Source of the DNA: UBA11136 sp964482135
Lineage (GTDB): Bacteria > Pseudomonadota > Alphaproteobacteria > UBA11136
Direction of reading: 5' to 3'
DNA: 64,000 nt
NCBI GenBank assembly: GCA_964482135.1
Contig: CAYZWF010000001.1
Coordinates: 1-64,000 of the forward strand
The notes under the pieces are model-generated. The model saw only the letters and a list, made by a program, of their open reading frames with translations, made no database searches and was not told where the DNA came from. Positions 1 to 8,379 of the stretch are shown in pieces. Each line of letters starts with the position of its first letter. Within the stretch, counting starts at the first letter, position 1. Made by a program: the position numbers and the translations under genes.

Positions 1-120
1 TGACATTCATAAGGAAAATTCCTTATCTATGTCAGCCCCTTGTTGTGGCGCTCGCAAAAAAGCCCCCGCCCCAGGGCGGAGGCCCGCAGAATCACGAGGA
101 GCGCAGATCCACAAAAGAAA

Positions 121-150
121 AGCCCGGAGGCGCTCACCTCCGGGCTTTTT
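121..150. terminator. Intrinsic terminator downstream of the Bax inhibitor-1 gene
   Basis: A 10-bp perfect stem (AGCCCGGAGG / CCTCCGGGCT, 121-130 with 137-146) encloses a 6-nt loop and is followed by TTTTT on the plus strand. The minus strand also has a T-rich tail, so it may work in both directions. It lies 58 nt past the stop of the minus-strand BI-1 gene. Confidence 0.75.
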
Positions 151-164
151 CGTGGGTATGTTGT

Positions 165-195
165 GGGCCAGAGTACGTCTAGAGTACGTCGGCCC
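165..195. repeat. REP-like dispersed repeat, copy near BI-1
   Basis: GGGCCAGAGTACGTC is followed by a second AGAGTACGTCGGCCC. Together they form a variant of the imperfect palindrome GGGCCAGGGTACGTCGGCCC found at 17785, 17850, 21213-21613 and 41015. Here the central AGAGTACGTC is duplicated in tandem. It sits between the BI-1 stop and its terminator. Confidence 0.6.
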
Positions 196-207
196 TATAC
201 AAAGCCG

Positions 208-963
208 TTAACGGCGTTCGCCGAACAGCTGCAACAGCATGATGAACAGGTTGATGAAGTCGAGATAGAGCCGCAGGGCCCCCAACAACGCCTTCTTGCC
301 GGCCACGGCGGTGCCGTCGCTCTGGGCGTACATCTCCTTGATGGACTGGGTGTCATAGGCGGTGAGGCCGGTGAACACCAGCACCCCGATCACCGAGATG
401 GCGAACTGCATGGCGGTGCTGCCGACGAAGATGTTGACGATGCTGGCGATGATGATGCCGATCAGCCCCATGAACAGGAACGAGCCCCAGCCCGAAAGGT
501 CTTTCTTGGTGGTATAGCCGTAGAGGCTCATGGAAGCGAAGACTCCGGCGGCGATGAAGAAGACGCGGGCGATGGATTCGCTGGTGAAGGCGATGAAGAT
601 AGAAGCCATGGACAGGCCCATGACCCCGGCAAACAGCCAGAACGCCGTTTGCGCGCCGCTTAGGCTCAGTTTGTCGATACGGGCGCTGAGAAAGAATACA
701 AAGCCCAGCGGGGCCAGCATGATGACCCAGGCCAGCGGTGAATTGAACATGGTGGCGCCGAATCCGGTCATCCCCGTGATCGCGCCGCTGGCGTCGGTAA
801 CCACCGACATTTGCGCCGTGACCCAGGCCGTGATGCCCGTCAGCGCCAGGCCCGAGGCCATATAGTTATAGACCCGCAGCATATACTGGCGCAGTCCCTC
901 ATCGATCAGGACCTGCGTGCCGGCGCGGGCAGTTGCGGTACGGTTGTCTGAACCAAGTGCCAT
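208..963 (-). CDS. Bax inhibitor-1/YccA family membrane protein
   Basis: This 251-residue protein has about seven hydrophobic segments starting near residue 30 and a short hydrophilic N-terminus. That matches the length and topology of bacterial BI-1/YccA (TMBIM) proteins. The family hallmark TAYDTQSIKEMY is present, with its conserved Asp near residue 204 in the last pore-lining helix. Family members are inner-membrane proteins; some act as pH-sensitive calcium leak channels and E. coli YccA modulates FtsH. The role here is inferred. The gene is alone on its strand, diverges from the FIST gene across about 295 nt, and ends at a strong terminator. Confidence 0.93.
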   Translation of the reverse strand: MALGSDNRTATARAGTQVLIDEGLRQYMLRVYNYMASGLALTGITAWVTAQMSVVTDASGAITGMTGFGATMFNSPLAWVIMLAPLGFVFFLSARIDKLSLSGAQTAFWLFAGVMGLSMASIFIAFTSESIARVFFIAAGVFASMSLYGYTTKKDLSGWGSFLFMGLIGIIIASIVNIFVGSTAMQFAISVIGVLVFTGLTAYDTQSIKEMYAQSDGTAVAGKKALLGALRLYLDFINLFIMLLQLFGERR

Positions 964-1258
964 CGTGAATTCCTCTGTATTTCCTACTAAAAACGAGTCG
1001 CCCCCAGGCCGGACCGGCCCGAAATCGACTACGAAAGAGTCGCTCGAAAGCGTCCCCCCGGAACGTCCTCAGGGGGCAACTCTAAAAAACGATTATGCCG
1101 TTAATATGGCACACAAACCCGGTAAATCAATATTTCTGGCCGGGGCCTGTTTTTTTCCGGCGCTCCCCGGCCTCCTTCATCCCGCTCCCTTGGGTCATGG
1201 GCTTGACGCCACCGGCCCCAGTCCCCAGTCTCTTATACAAGAAGTGGAGTATGCTTTG

Positions 1259-2413
1259 ATGCCGCCTACGGCACCGTTCCATGTGGCCTTCGCTACCGAT
1301 TCCCATTGGGCCAAGGCCGCCAAAATATGCCGCGAACAGCTCCCAGGACAACTGCCGGGTGAGCCCCGTGACCGGCTGGGCTTTCTCTATGTGAGCGACC
1401 ATTTCGAAAGCCAGCTCGGCAGCATCCTTACCTTTCTGCGCGAAACCACGGATGTGGAAAACTGGGTGGGCTCGGTGGGGCTGGGCGTTTCCGCCGCCGG
1501 TTCCGTTCTCGGCGGCACGTACGAGTGTTTCGACGAGCCCGGCGTTGCCGTCATGGTGGGCGCCTTCCCATCCGGCTCTTTCCACGTCTTTCCCGCGGTT
1601 CGCGAAAACATGGCGGAGTTCGCCGCCGCCAACAAGGAATGGCTGAAGGCCGGCGATTCCCCCTTCGGCGTGGTTCACGGCGATCCCCGCAACCCGCATA
1701 TGGTGGAGCTTTTGCGCGGCGTGGCGGGAAAAAACAGCGCCTATCTCACCGGCGGGCTGACCTCTTCGCGCGGCGCCTACGACCAGGTGGCCAATGCCGT
1801 GACCCAGGGCGGGCTGTCGGGAGTTCTCTTTACGCCCGAAGTTGCGGTGGTCACCGGGCTGGCCCAAAGCTGCGCTCCCATGGGTCCGGCCCATACCATC
1901 ACCGAATGCAGCGACGAACATGTGGTTTCCGGCATAGACGGGCGCCCCGCCTTCGAGGTCTTCGTTGAAGAGCTGGGCCGGGAAATGGAAGGCGAAGACG
2001 AGGAAGAAGCGGTGTCGGTGCTGGCGGGACTCCCCATTCCCGGTTCCGATACCGGCGACTATCTGGCCCGCAATCTGGCCAATGTGGACCCCGAACACGG
2101 CGTCATCGTCATCGACAAGACCGTGGCCGAGGGCGATCCGCTACTGTTCTGCCACCGCTCGCGCGAGAACGCCGAGGCCGAGATGGCGCGCATGCTGGAC
2201 TCGCTGAAGCGGCGTCTTCCCTCCACGCCCAGAGGCGGGCTCTATTTCACCTGTGTCGCCCGTGGCCCCGCTTTGTTCGGCGAGGCCGGGGCCGAAATGG
2301 CGGCCATCAGCGATGCCCTGGGTGATTTTCCCCTTGTGGGTTTCTCCGCCAACGGCGAAATTTCAAACGACCGGCTTTACGGCTATACCGGAGTCTTGAC
2401 TCTGTTTCTCTAG
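1259..2413 (+). CDS. FIST N- and C-domain signal transduction protein
   Basis: The 384-residue protein shows a FIST_N-like first half (VGSVGLGVSAAG near residue 65, then repeated beta-strand and Gly-rich segments) and a FIST_C-like end (GFSANGEISNDRLYGYTGVL). FIST domains are proposed sensory domains that bind small ligands, perhaps amino acids. No output domain is attached. The frame stays open far upstream, but ATG at 1259 is preferred because homology begins there; the upstream stretch is low in hydrophobics and unlike any domain. The 295-nt divergent region between this gene and BI-1 should hold both promoters. The aldo/keto reductase follows after 47 nt, so co-transcription is possible. 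Confidence 0.85.
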   Translation: MPPTAPFHVAFATDSHWAKAAKICREQLPGQLPGEPRDRLGFLYVSDHFESQLGSILTFLRETTDVENWVGSVGLGVSAAGSVLGGTYECFDEPGVAVMVGAFPSGSFHVFPAVRENMAEFAAANKEWLKAGDSPFGVVHGDPRNPHMVELLRGVAGKNSAYLTGGLTSSRGAYDQVANAVTQGGLSGVLFTPEVAVVTGLAQSCAPMGPAHTITECSDEHVVSGIDGRPAFEVFVEELGREMEGEDEEEAVSVLAGLPIPGSDTGDYLARNLANVDPEHGVIVIDKTVAEGDPLLFCHRSRENAEAEMARMLDSLKRRLPSTPRGGLYFTCVARGPALFGEAGAEMAAISDALGDFPLVGFSANGEISNDRLYGYTGVLTLFL

Positions 2414-2460
2414 AGTCTGTTTCTCTGGGCCCTGTTTCTTAAGGAAAAGGACACGTCCTC

Positions 2461-3501
2461 ATGGAATACCGTCCCCTCGGCCGCACGGATCTAGACGTCA
2501 GCGCCATCTGTCTCGGCACCATGACCTGGGGCGAACAGAACAGCGAACAGGAAGCCCACCAACAGCTCGACTTCGCGCTGGATAAGGGCATCAACTTCAT
2601 CGACGCCGCCGAGCTCTACCCGGTGCCGCCCAGGGCCGAAACCCAAGGCCGCACCGAATCCTATATTGGCACCTGGCTGGCCGCGCGCGGCAACCGCGGT
2701 GATGTGATCCTCGCCACCAAGGTGACGGGGCGCTCGGGCATGATCTGGTTTCGCGGCGGCGAGACCAGGCTCAACAAACAACAGATGGAATCGGCCCTGG
2801 AAGAAAGTCTGAAGCGGCTGAAAACCGATTATATCGACCTCTACCAGCTCCACTGGCCCGACCGTAAATCCAACTATTTCGGTCAATTGGGCTACAACCA
2901 CGACTCCCATGACGACCCCGTTGCGCTCGAGGACCAGCTCGAAGTTTTGGATGGCATGGTGCGCGCGGGCAAGGTGCGCTATGTGGGGGTTTCCAACGAA
3001 ACCGCCTGGGGCACGGCCAAATTTATTGCTCTCGCCGAGCAACGGGGCTGGCCGCGTATGGTCAGCGTCCAGAATCCCTATAACCTGTTGAACCGCACGT
3101 TCGAAGTAGGGCTGGCGGAAATCGCCATCCGCGAACACTGCGGACTGCTTGCCTATTCGCCGCTGGGCTTCGGAGTGCTGTCGGGGAAATATCTCGAGGG
3201 CGATCTGCCGCCCGGCGCGCGCCTTACCCTGTTCGGCGACATCTTCACCCGCTACACCAATGACCGCGCCGTGGCCGCCACCCGCGCCTATGTGGAGATC
3301 GCCCGCGACAACGGCCTCGATCCGGCGCAGATGGCTCTGGCCTACGTCAACAGCCGCCCCTTCGTCACCAGCAACATCGTCGGCGCCACCTCCATCACCC
3401 AGCTCACCGCCGATATCGCCAGCATCGAGGTAACGCTCTCGGACCGGGTGCTGAGGGATATCGAGGCGGTGCACGGCCAGAACCCCGATCCCAGCCCGTA
3501 A
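2461..3501 (+). CDS. Aldo/keto reductase (Tas-like)
   Basis: A 346-residue NAD(P)H-dependent oxidoreductase of the AKR superfamily with a TIM-barrel layout. The catalytic tetrad is visible as Asp48 and Tyr53 (FIDAAELYP), Lys87 (ILATKVTG) and His131 (LYQLHWPD). The PVPP segment after Tyr53 and the overall length resemble E. coli Tas, a member lacking a firmly known substrate. The cytosolic reaction is presumably reduction of an aldehyde or ketone. It lies 47 nt after the FIST gene and 69 nt before thpR on the same strand. Family assignment is strong; the substrate is unknown. Confidence 0.92.
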   Translation: MEYRPLGRTDLDVSAICLGTMTWGEQNSEQEAHQQLDFALDKGINFIDAAELYPVPPRAETQGRTESYIGTWLAARGNRGDVILATKVTGRSGMIWFRGGETRLNKQQMESALEESLKRLKTDYIDLYQLHWPDRKSNYFGQLGYNHDSHDDPVALEDQLEVLDGMVRAGKVRYVGVSNETAWGTAKFIALAEQRGWPRMVSVQNPYNLLNRTFEVGLAEIAIREHCGLLAYSPLGFGVLSGKYLEGDLPPGARLTLFGDIFTRYTNDRAVAATRAYVEIARDNGLDPAQMALAYVNSRPFVTSNIVGATSITQLTADIASIEVTLSDRVLRDIEAVHGQNPDPSP

Positions 3502-3570
3502 CGCCGCCTCGAAACTTCAAGTCCCGAAACGCCAAACCCCGTAACCAGGTACATATAATGGGAACCCATA

Positions 3571-4104
3571 ATGCGGCTGTTTCTCGGCCTCACTTTGCCT
3601 GAAGACATCCGCGCCCGGATGGCGGGCTTGTGCGCCGGTGTTCCGGCTGCGCGCTGGGTGGCGCCGGAAAACCTCCATCTCACCTTACGTTTCCTGGGCG
3701 AGACGGAAGAAGACACCGCCCGCCACATCGCCGCCTATCTCTCCCGCGTTAAGGCCTCTCCCTTCGATCTGACGTGCAAAGGCGTCGGCCATTTCGGCTC
3801 CGCCCGCAGGCTCCGTTCCCTATGGGCGGGGGTGGAGCCGAGCCCGCCCTTGATGCGCTTACAGGAAAAGATCGAAGCCTCGGTTCAGCGTGCCGGTCTG
3901 CCGCCCGAGGGCCGCAAGTTTGTTCCCCATATCGGTCTGGCCCGGTTCAAATCGGGAACCCGCGTGCGGCTCGGTGACTACCTCTCCGGCAATGCGCTGT
4001 TTACCGCCGGACCCTTCACGGTGGACGGTTTCGCCCTCTTTTCCAGTCATTTGAGCCACAAGGGCGCGTCCTACGCCATCGAAGAGGTGTTTCCGCTGGT
4101 CTGA
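3571..4104 (+). CDS. thpR: RNA 2',3'-cyclic phosphodiesterase (LigT/ThpR family)
   Basis: This 177-residue protein is a 2H phosphoesterase. It opens with the family start RLFLGLTLPEDI and carries the first catalytic motif HLTL (His36-x-Thr38). The second motif is HIGL (His120-x-Gly122), where Thr or Ser is usual, so both His are present but one hydroxyl residue is missing. ThpR hydrolyses RNA 2',3'-cyclic phosphates to 2'-phosphates and can ligate tRNA halves in vitro. It is the last plus-strand gene before a bidirectional terminator at 4134-4168. Confidence 0.9.
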   Translation: MRLFLGLTLPEDIRARMAGLCAGVPAARWVAPENLHLTLRFLGETEEDTARHIAAYLSRVKASPFDLTCKGVGHFGSARRLRSLWAGVEPSPPLMRLQEKIEASVQRAGLPPEGRKFVPHIGLARFKSGTRVRLGDYLSGNALFTAGPFTVDGFALFSSHLSHKGASYAIEEVFPLV

Positions 4105-4133
4105 AATTAAAATTGGATATTCATCGGCGACTA

Positions 4134-4168
4134 AAAAAACCCTGCCAGTGGAAACCGGCAGGGTTTTT
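4134..4168. terminator. Bidirectional intrinsic terminator between convergent genes
   Basis: CCCTGCC (4140-4146) pairs with GGCAGGG (4157-4163). The stem is flanked by an A-run on the left and TTTTT on the right, so it can end both thpR (plus strand) and the helicase operon (minus strand). Confidence 0.8.
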
Positions 4169-4202
4169 CATTCCGACACTACCATAGTGAGGGGCGGCGG
4201 AT

Positions 4203-4484
4203 TCAGCGATTCGGATCGTCGTCCTGTGTCTCGCTCTGTGTCTCACTCTGGGGCTCACTCTGTGTCTCACTCTGTGTTTCACTCTGGGGCTCTCCAGATG
4301 ATCCATCTGAGGGGGCATCGGGAGAATCGGCGGCGGGTCCGTCGCCGTCGGGATCGAGTCCGGCGGCTTCGGCCCTTCTTTTCTCCGCCTTTTCCCGTTT
4401 GGCTTCCTGGCGCGCGGCTTTCTTGGCGGCTTTCGCCCTCTCACGCTCCATGCGTTCGAAGCCATAGTTGGGTTTACGGGCCAT
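4203..4484 (-). CDS. Hypothetical 93-aa protein, basic N-half and SETQ repeats
   Basis: The N-terminal half is a Lys/Arg/Ala/Glu-rich, probably helical stretch (MARKPNYGFERMERERAKAA). It is followed by an acidic Pro/Ser linker and a tandem tail in which SETQ and SEPQ units alternate: a 12-residue block repeated twice, encoded by 12-bp DNA repeats at about 4225-4290. It starts 3 nt after the stop of the RhlE-type helicase and is almost certainly co-transcribed with it. The basic N-terminus suggests an RNA- or helicase-associated partner, but this is inference. Similar small 'MARKPNYxFER' proteins occur in alphaproteobacteria without a known function. Confidence 0.75.
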   Translation of the reverse strand: MARKPNYGFERMERERAKAAKKAARQEAKREKAEKRRAEAAGLDPDGDGPAADSPDAPSDGSSGEPQSETQSETQSEPQSETQSETQDDDPNR

Positions 4485-4487
4485 GGG

Positions 4488-5780
4488 TTATGCCGCCTTT
4501 CCTACTGTGTGCCGTCCGCGCCGGGAATTACGGCGGCGCTGACCCTGGCCGTGGTTTTGGCCGTGGTTCCGGCCTTGGCGCTTGTTGCGCTTGTTGCCGC
4601 GTCCGGTGTGACCGGTATCGTTGGCGATCATAGCCGCGATTTCGGCCGCGTGATAGGGGTGGTCCTCAACCACCGGCACACTCTGGCGGATGGTTTTCTC
4701 GATATCGCGCAGATAGGCGCTCTCGTCGTGGTCACAGAACGAAATGGCGATGCCGTCGGCTCCGGCGCGCGCCGTGCGGCCGATGCGGTGGACATAGCTT
4801 TCGGGCTCGTTGGGCAGATCGAAGTTGATGACGTGAGTCACGCCATCCACGTCGATGCCGCGCGCCGCGATGTCTGTGGCCACCAGCGCCCGGATGCGCC
4901 CGGAACGGAAGCTATGGAGAGCCCGTTGGCGGGCGTTCTGAGCCTTGTTGCCGTGGATGGCGTCCGACTTTATGCCGCTGTGGTGGAGGTGCCGGGCGAC
5001 GCGGTCGGCGCCATGTTTGGTGCGGGTGAAGACAAGCACGCGCTCGATGTCCTGGTTGTTCAACAGTTCACTGAGCAGCGCCCGTTTCTTGTCCTTGGGC
5101 ACGAACAGCACCCGTTGCTCTACCTTTTCGGCGGTGGTGGCCGTCGGCGCCACCTCGACCCGTACCGGATCGTTCATCAGATCATGGGCCAGGCCCTGGA
5201 CCGATTTCGGCATGGTGGCCGAGAACAGCACCGTCTGGCGGCGTTTGGGGAGCGCGGCGGTAATCTTCTTGACGTCGCGGATGAAGCCCATGTCGAGCAT
5301 GCGGTCGGCTTCGTCGAGAATAAAGACCTCTATTGCATCGAGCCGCACATGGCCCTGGTTCATGAGGTCCAGCAGCCGTCCCGGTGTCGCCACCAAGATG
5401 TGGAGGCCATGGGACAAGGCCTTGATCTGGGGCCGGATGGAACTGCCGCCGAAGACCACGCCGGTGCGCAGATGGAGATGGCGGCCATAGTTTTTCAGGC
5501 TGTCGGCGATCTGGCCCGCCAGTTCACGGGTCGGCGCCAGGATCAGCGCGCGCGGCTGGCGGCTCTGGGCCTTTTTGTTATTTTGCGCCAGATGGTGCAA
5601 CAGGGGCAGGGCGAAGGCGGCGGTTTTTCCGGTGCCGGTCTGGGCCACGCCCAACAGGTCGCGCCCTTGAAGCAGCGGTGGAATGGATTTGCCCTGGATC
5701 GGGCTGGGGGTGGTATAGCCTTCGTCCGTGATGGCGCGAAGGAGGGGTTGGGCCAGTTCAAGGCCCGCAAAATTAGTCAT
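4488..5780 (-). CDS. rhlE: DEAD-box ATP-dependent RNA helicase (RhlE-type)
   Basis: A 430-residue RNA helicase with the complete motif set: Q motif TTPSPIQGKSIP, Walker A AQTGTGKT, PTRELAGQ, TPGRL, DEAD in LDEADRMLD, FSATMP, ARGIDVDGV and HRIGRTAR. The last ~45 residues form an Arg/Asn/Gly/Gln-rich basic tail typical of RhlE-like proteins and likely to bind RNA. Members unwind short RNA duplexes in ribosome assembly and mRNA decay and are often cold-induced. A 315-nt gene-free leader precedes it. The small SETQ-repeat gene follows 3 nt after its stop. RhlE rather than DbpA or SrmB is chosen from the N-terminus and tail; exact subfamily is less sure. Confidence 0.93.
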   Translation of the reverse strand: MTNFAGLELAQPLLRAITDEGYTTPSPIQGKSIPPLLQGRDLLGVAQTGTGKTAAFALPLLHHLAQNNKKAQSRQPRALILAPTRELAGQIADSLKNYGRHLHLRTGVVFGGSSIRPQIKALSHGLHILVATPGRLLDLMNQGHVRLDAIEVFILDEADRMLDMGFIRDVKKITAALPKRRQTVLFSATMPKSVQGLAHDLMNDPVRVEVAPTATTAEKVEQRVLFVPKDKKRALLSELLNNQDIERVLVFTRTKHGADRVARHLHHSGIKSDAIHGNKAQNARQRALHSFRSGRIRALVATDIAARGIDVDGVTHVINFDLPNEPESYVHRIGRTARAGADGIAISFCDHDESAYLRDIEKTIRQSVPVVEDHPYHAAEIAAMIANDTGHTGRGNKRNKRQGRNHGQNHGQGQRRRNSRRGRHTVGKAA

Positions 5781-6095
5781 GTGTTATTTTTCTTTCTCGT
5801 TCAAATCATAAACAACTCTTCGCCCCGAATGTGGGACGGCGAGCGTGCAAGCACGATGCAAGCGGTATCGACACGGCGTGCGCCCATGAAATAGAGGGCA
5901 CGGCAGAGGCCGGTCTAACGAAACGCCCGAATATGTCTGAAAGAAACGAGGCCAGCCCAAAAGACGTGCCGGGCCGGCGAGCGATCGAAATTCAACTTTA
6001 AAAGGGGGTGTCGCTGGCGCCCTTAGACTCTTATCACGCGACAAAGTCAAGCCAATTCGGCCACTTGGGCGCAAATCCGGGCGCCCGGCTATCGC
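5781..6095. other. Gene-free region upstream of the helicase
   Basis: This 315-nt stretch holds the helicase promoter and leader on the minus strand. Apart from a small GTGC/GCAC hairpin near 5852 I see no RNA family, operator or convincing small gene. The open frames here lack ribosome sites and conserved-looking composition. Confidence 0.5.
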
Positions 6096-6455
6096 CTAGG
6101 TCTCGCTCCAGACCGCCAGTTCATAATCATCGGGGTCGGTGAAGTGGAAGCGCCTGCCGCCGGGAAACTCAAAAATCGGCTTCACGATGTTGCCGCCGGC
6201 CGCTTCGATACGGCCCTGGACATCCGCCAGATCAGCGCCATAAAGAACCACCAGCGGTCCGCCCGGCGTTACCGGACCGCTGGCGTCGAACCCGCCTTTC
6301 ATATGGCCGTCCGAGAATTCGCAATACTCCGGTCCGTAATCGGTGAATGTCCAGTTAAAGGCCTTTCCGTAGAAGTCCTTTGATCGGGCTATATCAGCCA
6401 CATTGAACTCGATGTAATCAATGCAACGATCCTGATGCGACTCTTCGATGCTCAT
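6096..6455 (-). CDS. VOC family (glyoxalase/bleomycin-resistance fold) protein
   Basis: The 119-residue protein has the two beta-alpha-beta-beta-beta modules of the vicinal oxygen chelate fold. It starts with IEFNVADIARSKDFYGKAFNW and ends with the second module GGRRFHFTDPDDYELAVWSE, where the Glu/Asp-rich strand normally supplies a metal ligand. Such proteins act as lyases, isomerases, dioxygenases or resistance proteins. Nothing in sequence or context fixes the substrate. The gene stands alone, 67 nt downstream of the start-proximal fructosamine kinase block on the same strand. Confidence 0.88.
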   Translation of the reverse strand: MSIEESHQDRCIDYIEFNVADIARSKDFYGKAFNWTFTDYGPEYCEFSDGHMKGGFDASGPVTPGGPLVVLYGADLADVQGRIEAAGGNIVKPIFEFPGGRRFHFTDPDDYELAVWSET

Positions 6456-6521
6456 GGCGATCTCCGATCCTCCTATGAAAACCCATGTCTGGGCGTACCA
6501 AATCCTGCAGCATGTCCACCC

Positions 6522-7370
6522 TCAATACCCGAACCGGCTCAACGTTCTCTCCACCCCGTCCACATAGCCGCCGCCGAAGAGGTGCACATGCACCAACAGG
6601 GGATAGAGATTGTAAATATCCAGCCGCTCCTCGAAGAAACCCGGCGCCAGGGGCCGTATTTCACCGTAACGGCGGAAGAAAGGCTCGCCGAAGGTGGAAA
6701 ACATGGTGGAAAAGGCCAGCTCGATCTCGGGGTCGGCGTAATAGATGGCCGGGTCCACGAAACCGGCGATGCGCCCGCCCCCGGCCAGCACGTTGCCGCC
6801 CCACATATCGCCATGAATAAGAGAAGGCCGCTGCGGCTCGGATATCCAGTTTTCAATTTTTCCCGCGAAGGTCTCCAGACGTTTAAAAAGCCCTCCCGGC
6901 AGCCGCCCGGCGGCTCGTGCTTCGCCGCCCATATAGAGAAGCCTGTGCTCGCGGAAGAAGTCGCGCCAGCTCTCGGTTTCCCGATTGGGCTGGGCCAGCC
7001 CGCCGATCAGGGTATCGCGCTCCAGGCCGAAGCGGGTTGCGGTGACGTCGTGCAACTCCGCCAACAATTCGGCCGCGTGTTCCTGGGCGCTCCCGTCCAG
7101 CGCGCCGCCGTTCTCGATAAAGGACATAAGCAGTAAATTGTCGTCGGCGTGGAACACCTCTGGCACCGGGAGGCCGCTTTTCTCCGCCAGATAGTCCAGC
7201 ATCCAGCCCTCGGTCTCCAGCCCGCTGCCCGCTGCCCCCAGCTTGGCCACCACGGACCGCCCGTCGCCAAGCTCCACGCGGCAGACCTCGCCCACGCAAC
7301 CGCCGCTCAACCCCGCCCGCCCGGTCACAGACGCACCCATAATGCGTTCGATCTCGGTCTCTAGAGACAT
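6522..7370 (-). CDS. Fructosamine/ketosamine kinase family protein
   Basis: This 282-residue protein belongs to the fructosamine-3-kinase family with an aminoglycoside-kinase-like fold. The catalytic loop LIHGDMWGGNVL and the metal-binding segment FVDPAIYYADPEIELAF are both intact, as is the N-terminal GGCVGEVCRVEL. Bacterial members phosphorylate ribulosamines or erythrulosamines on proteins, which then decompose spontaneously and free the amine (protein deglycation). It lies 13 nt downstream of a low-molecular-weight phosphatase gene, a pairing reported for this family in other bacteria. Substrate preference cannot be read from the sequence. Confidence 0.9.
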   Translation of the reverse strand: MSLETEIERIMGASVTGRAGLSGGCVGEVCRVELGDGRSVVAKLGAAGSGLETEGWMLDYLAEKSGLPVPEVFHADDNLLLMSFIENGGALDGSAQEHAAELLAELHDVTATRFGLERDTLIGGLAQPNRETESWRDFFREHRLLYMGGEARAAGRLPGGLFKRLETFAGKIENWISEPQRPSLIHGDMWGGNVLAGGGRIAGFVDPAIYYADPEIELAFSTMFSTFGEPFFRRYGEIRPLAPGFFEERLDIYNLYPLLVHVHLFGGGYVDGVERTLSRFGY

Positions 7371-7383
7371 GAGGGGGGAGACA

Positions 7384-7869
7384 TCACAAATAGATGCGGC
7401 GGATTTCTTCCAACAGCCCGCGCGAGGCCACCTCGATCATGTGGAAGACCTTGGCGAATCCGTCGCCGTCGCCGTAATAGGGATCGGGCACCTCGGGCGG
7501 GGCCGGCCCGGGCGCGAATTCCATGAACAGGCGCAGCCGTTCCGCGCCCAGATCAACACCAAGGCGTTCCCCCCGGGCCTGCAATTCCCGCAAATGAGAG
7601 CGGTCCATGGCCAACAAATAGTCGAAGCGGGTGAAATCCTCCACCGTGACCCGCCGCGCCCGGATGTCCTCCATGTCGATACCGCGCCCCCGCGCCGTTT
7701 GCCGCGCCCTGGCGTCGGCGGCCTGGCCCTCGTGGAAATCGGTGGTGCCTGCGGATTCCACAAGGACCACCTCTTCCAGCCCCTCGTCCTGGACCATCTT
7801 GCGGAATACGGCTTCCGCCGTGGGCGAGCGGCAGATGTTTCCGGTGCATACGAAGAGAACGCTGACCAA
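7384..7869 (-). CDS. Low-molecular-weight protein-tyrosine-phosphatase
   Basis: A 161-residue phosphatase with the N-terminal P-loop VCTGNICRS (nucleophile Cys8, Arg14) and the C-terminal general acid in DPYYGDGDGF (Asp129). These are the complete active-site elements of the LMW-PTP family. It is directly upstream of the fructosamine kinase gene. In this context the family has been linked to dephosphorylating ribulosamine-5-phosphates and related sugars rather than only tyrosine, so a deglycation role is a reasonable inference. It could equally be a regulatory tyrosine phosphatase. Confidence 0.92.
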   Translation of the reverse strand: MVSVLFVCTGNICRSPTAEAVFRKMVQDEGLEEVVLVESAGTTDFHEGQAADARARQTARGRGIDMEDIRARRVTVEDFTRFDYLLAMDRSHLRELQARGERLGVDLGAERLRLFMEFAPGPAPPEVPDPYYGDGDGFAKVFHMIEVASRGLLEEIRRIYL

Positions 7870-7945
7870 GTTTGTTTCTCCCTTTATTTCAATAGCTTAA
7901 TATGACAATCAAAAGTTTACAGATATAACGGCTAATCACTGTTCC

Positions 7946-7970
7946 ATATGTAAACTAATTATTTACATAT
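7946..7970. repeat. AT-rich perfect inverted repeat between zincin and LMW-PTP genes
   Basis: ATATGTAAA (7946-7954) and TTTACATAT (7962-7970) are perfect complements separated by 7 nt. They lie immediately after the zincin stop and about 77 nt upstream of the phosphatase start. The low GC and position suggest an operator or weak terminator; its function is unknown. Confidence 0.45.
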
Positions 7971-8363
7971 CTAATTTTCAGCCTCGATCTTCTCCATATC
8001 GGCGTCGGAAAAGCCGAAATGGTGGCCGATCTCATGAATCAGCACATGGCGGATAAGGTGGGAAAGGTCCTCCCCGGTCTCGCACCAGTAATCGAGCAGC
8101 GGCGCGCGGTAGAGAAAGATCATGTCCATGTCCTGGGGTGCTTCGGAAACGCTTTTATCATTCAGCGACACCCCGCGATAGAGGCCCAATATCTCGTAAG
8201 GACTCTCCAGCTTCATTTCGCGCTCGGTTTCCTCGTCGGGGAACTCCGTCACCCGGAACACCACGTTGCCGCAATGGCGGCGTAAGTCTTCGGGGATGGT
8301 GGCGAAGGCGTCGGCCGCCAGCGTCTCAATCTCGGACAAATCGGGGGGGTGGCTGTGTGTCAT
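7971..8363 (-). CDS. Zincin-like metallopeptidase family protein
   Basis: The 130-residue protein has the zinc motif HEIGHHFGFSD (His110, Glu111, His114 and a downstream Asp120), as in the small bacterial zincin family formerly called DUF1025 or metallopeptidase family (PF06262). The body includes the family segment EILGLYRGVSL followed by an acidic Asp/Met-rich part. There is no signal peptide, so it is expected in the cytoplasm. No substrate is known for the family. It is separated from the upstream EamA transporter by 16 nt on the same strand, so co-transcription is likely. Confidence 0.9.
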   Translation of the reverse strand: MTHSHPPDLSEIETLAADAFATIPEDLRRHCGNVVFRVTEFPDEETEREMKLESPYEILGLYRGVSLNDKSVSEAPQDMDMIFLYRAPLLDYWCETGEDLSHLIRHVLIHEIGHHFGFSDADMEKIEAEN

Positions 8364-8379
8364 GGCCGTACCATAATGC

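Noticed and set aside
5784..6074. A 96-codon frame upstream of the helicase
   Set aside because: It has no ribosome site and a composition unlike the neighbouring genes.
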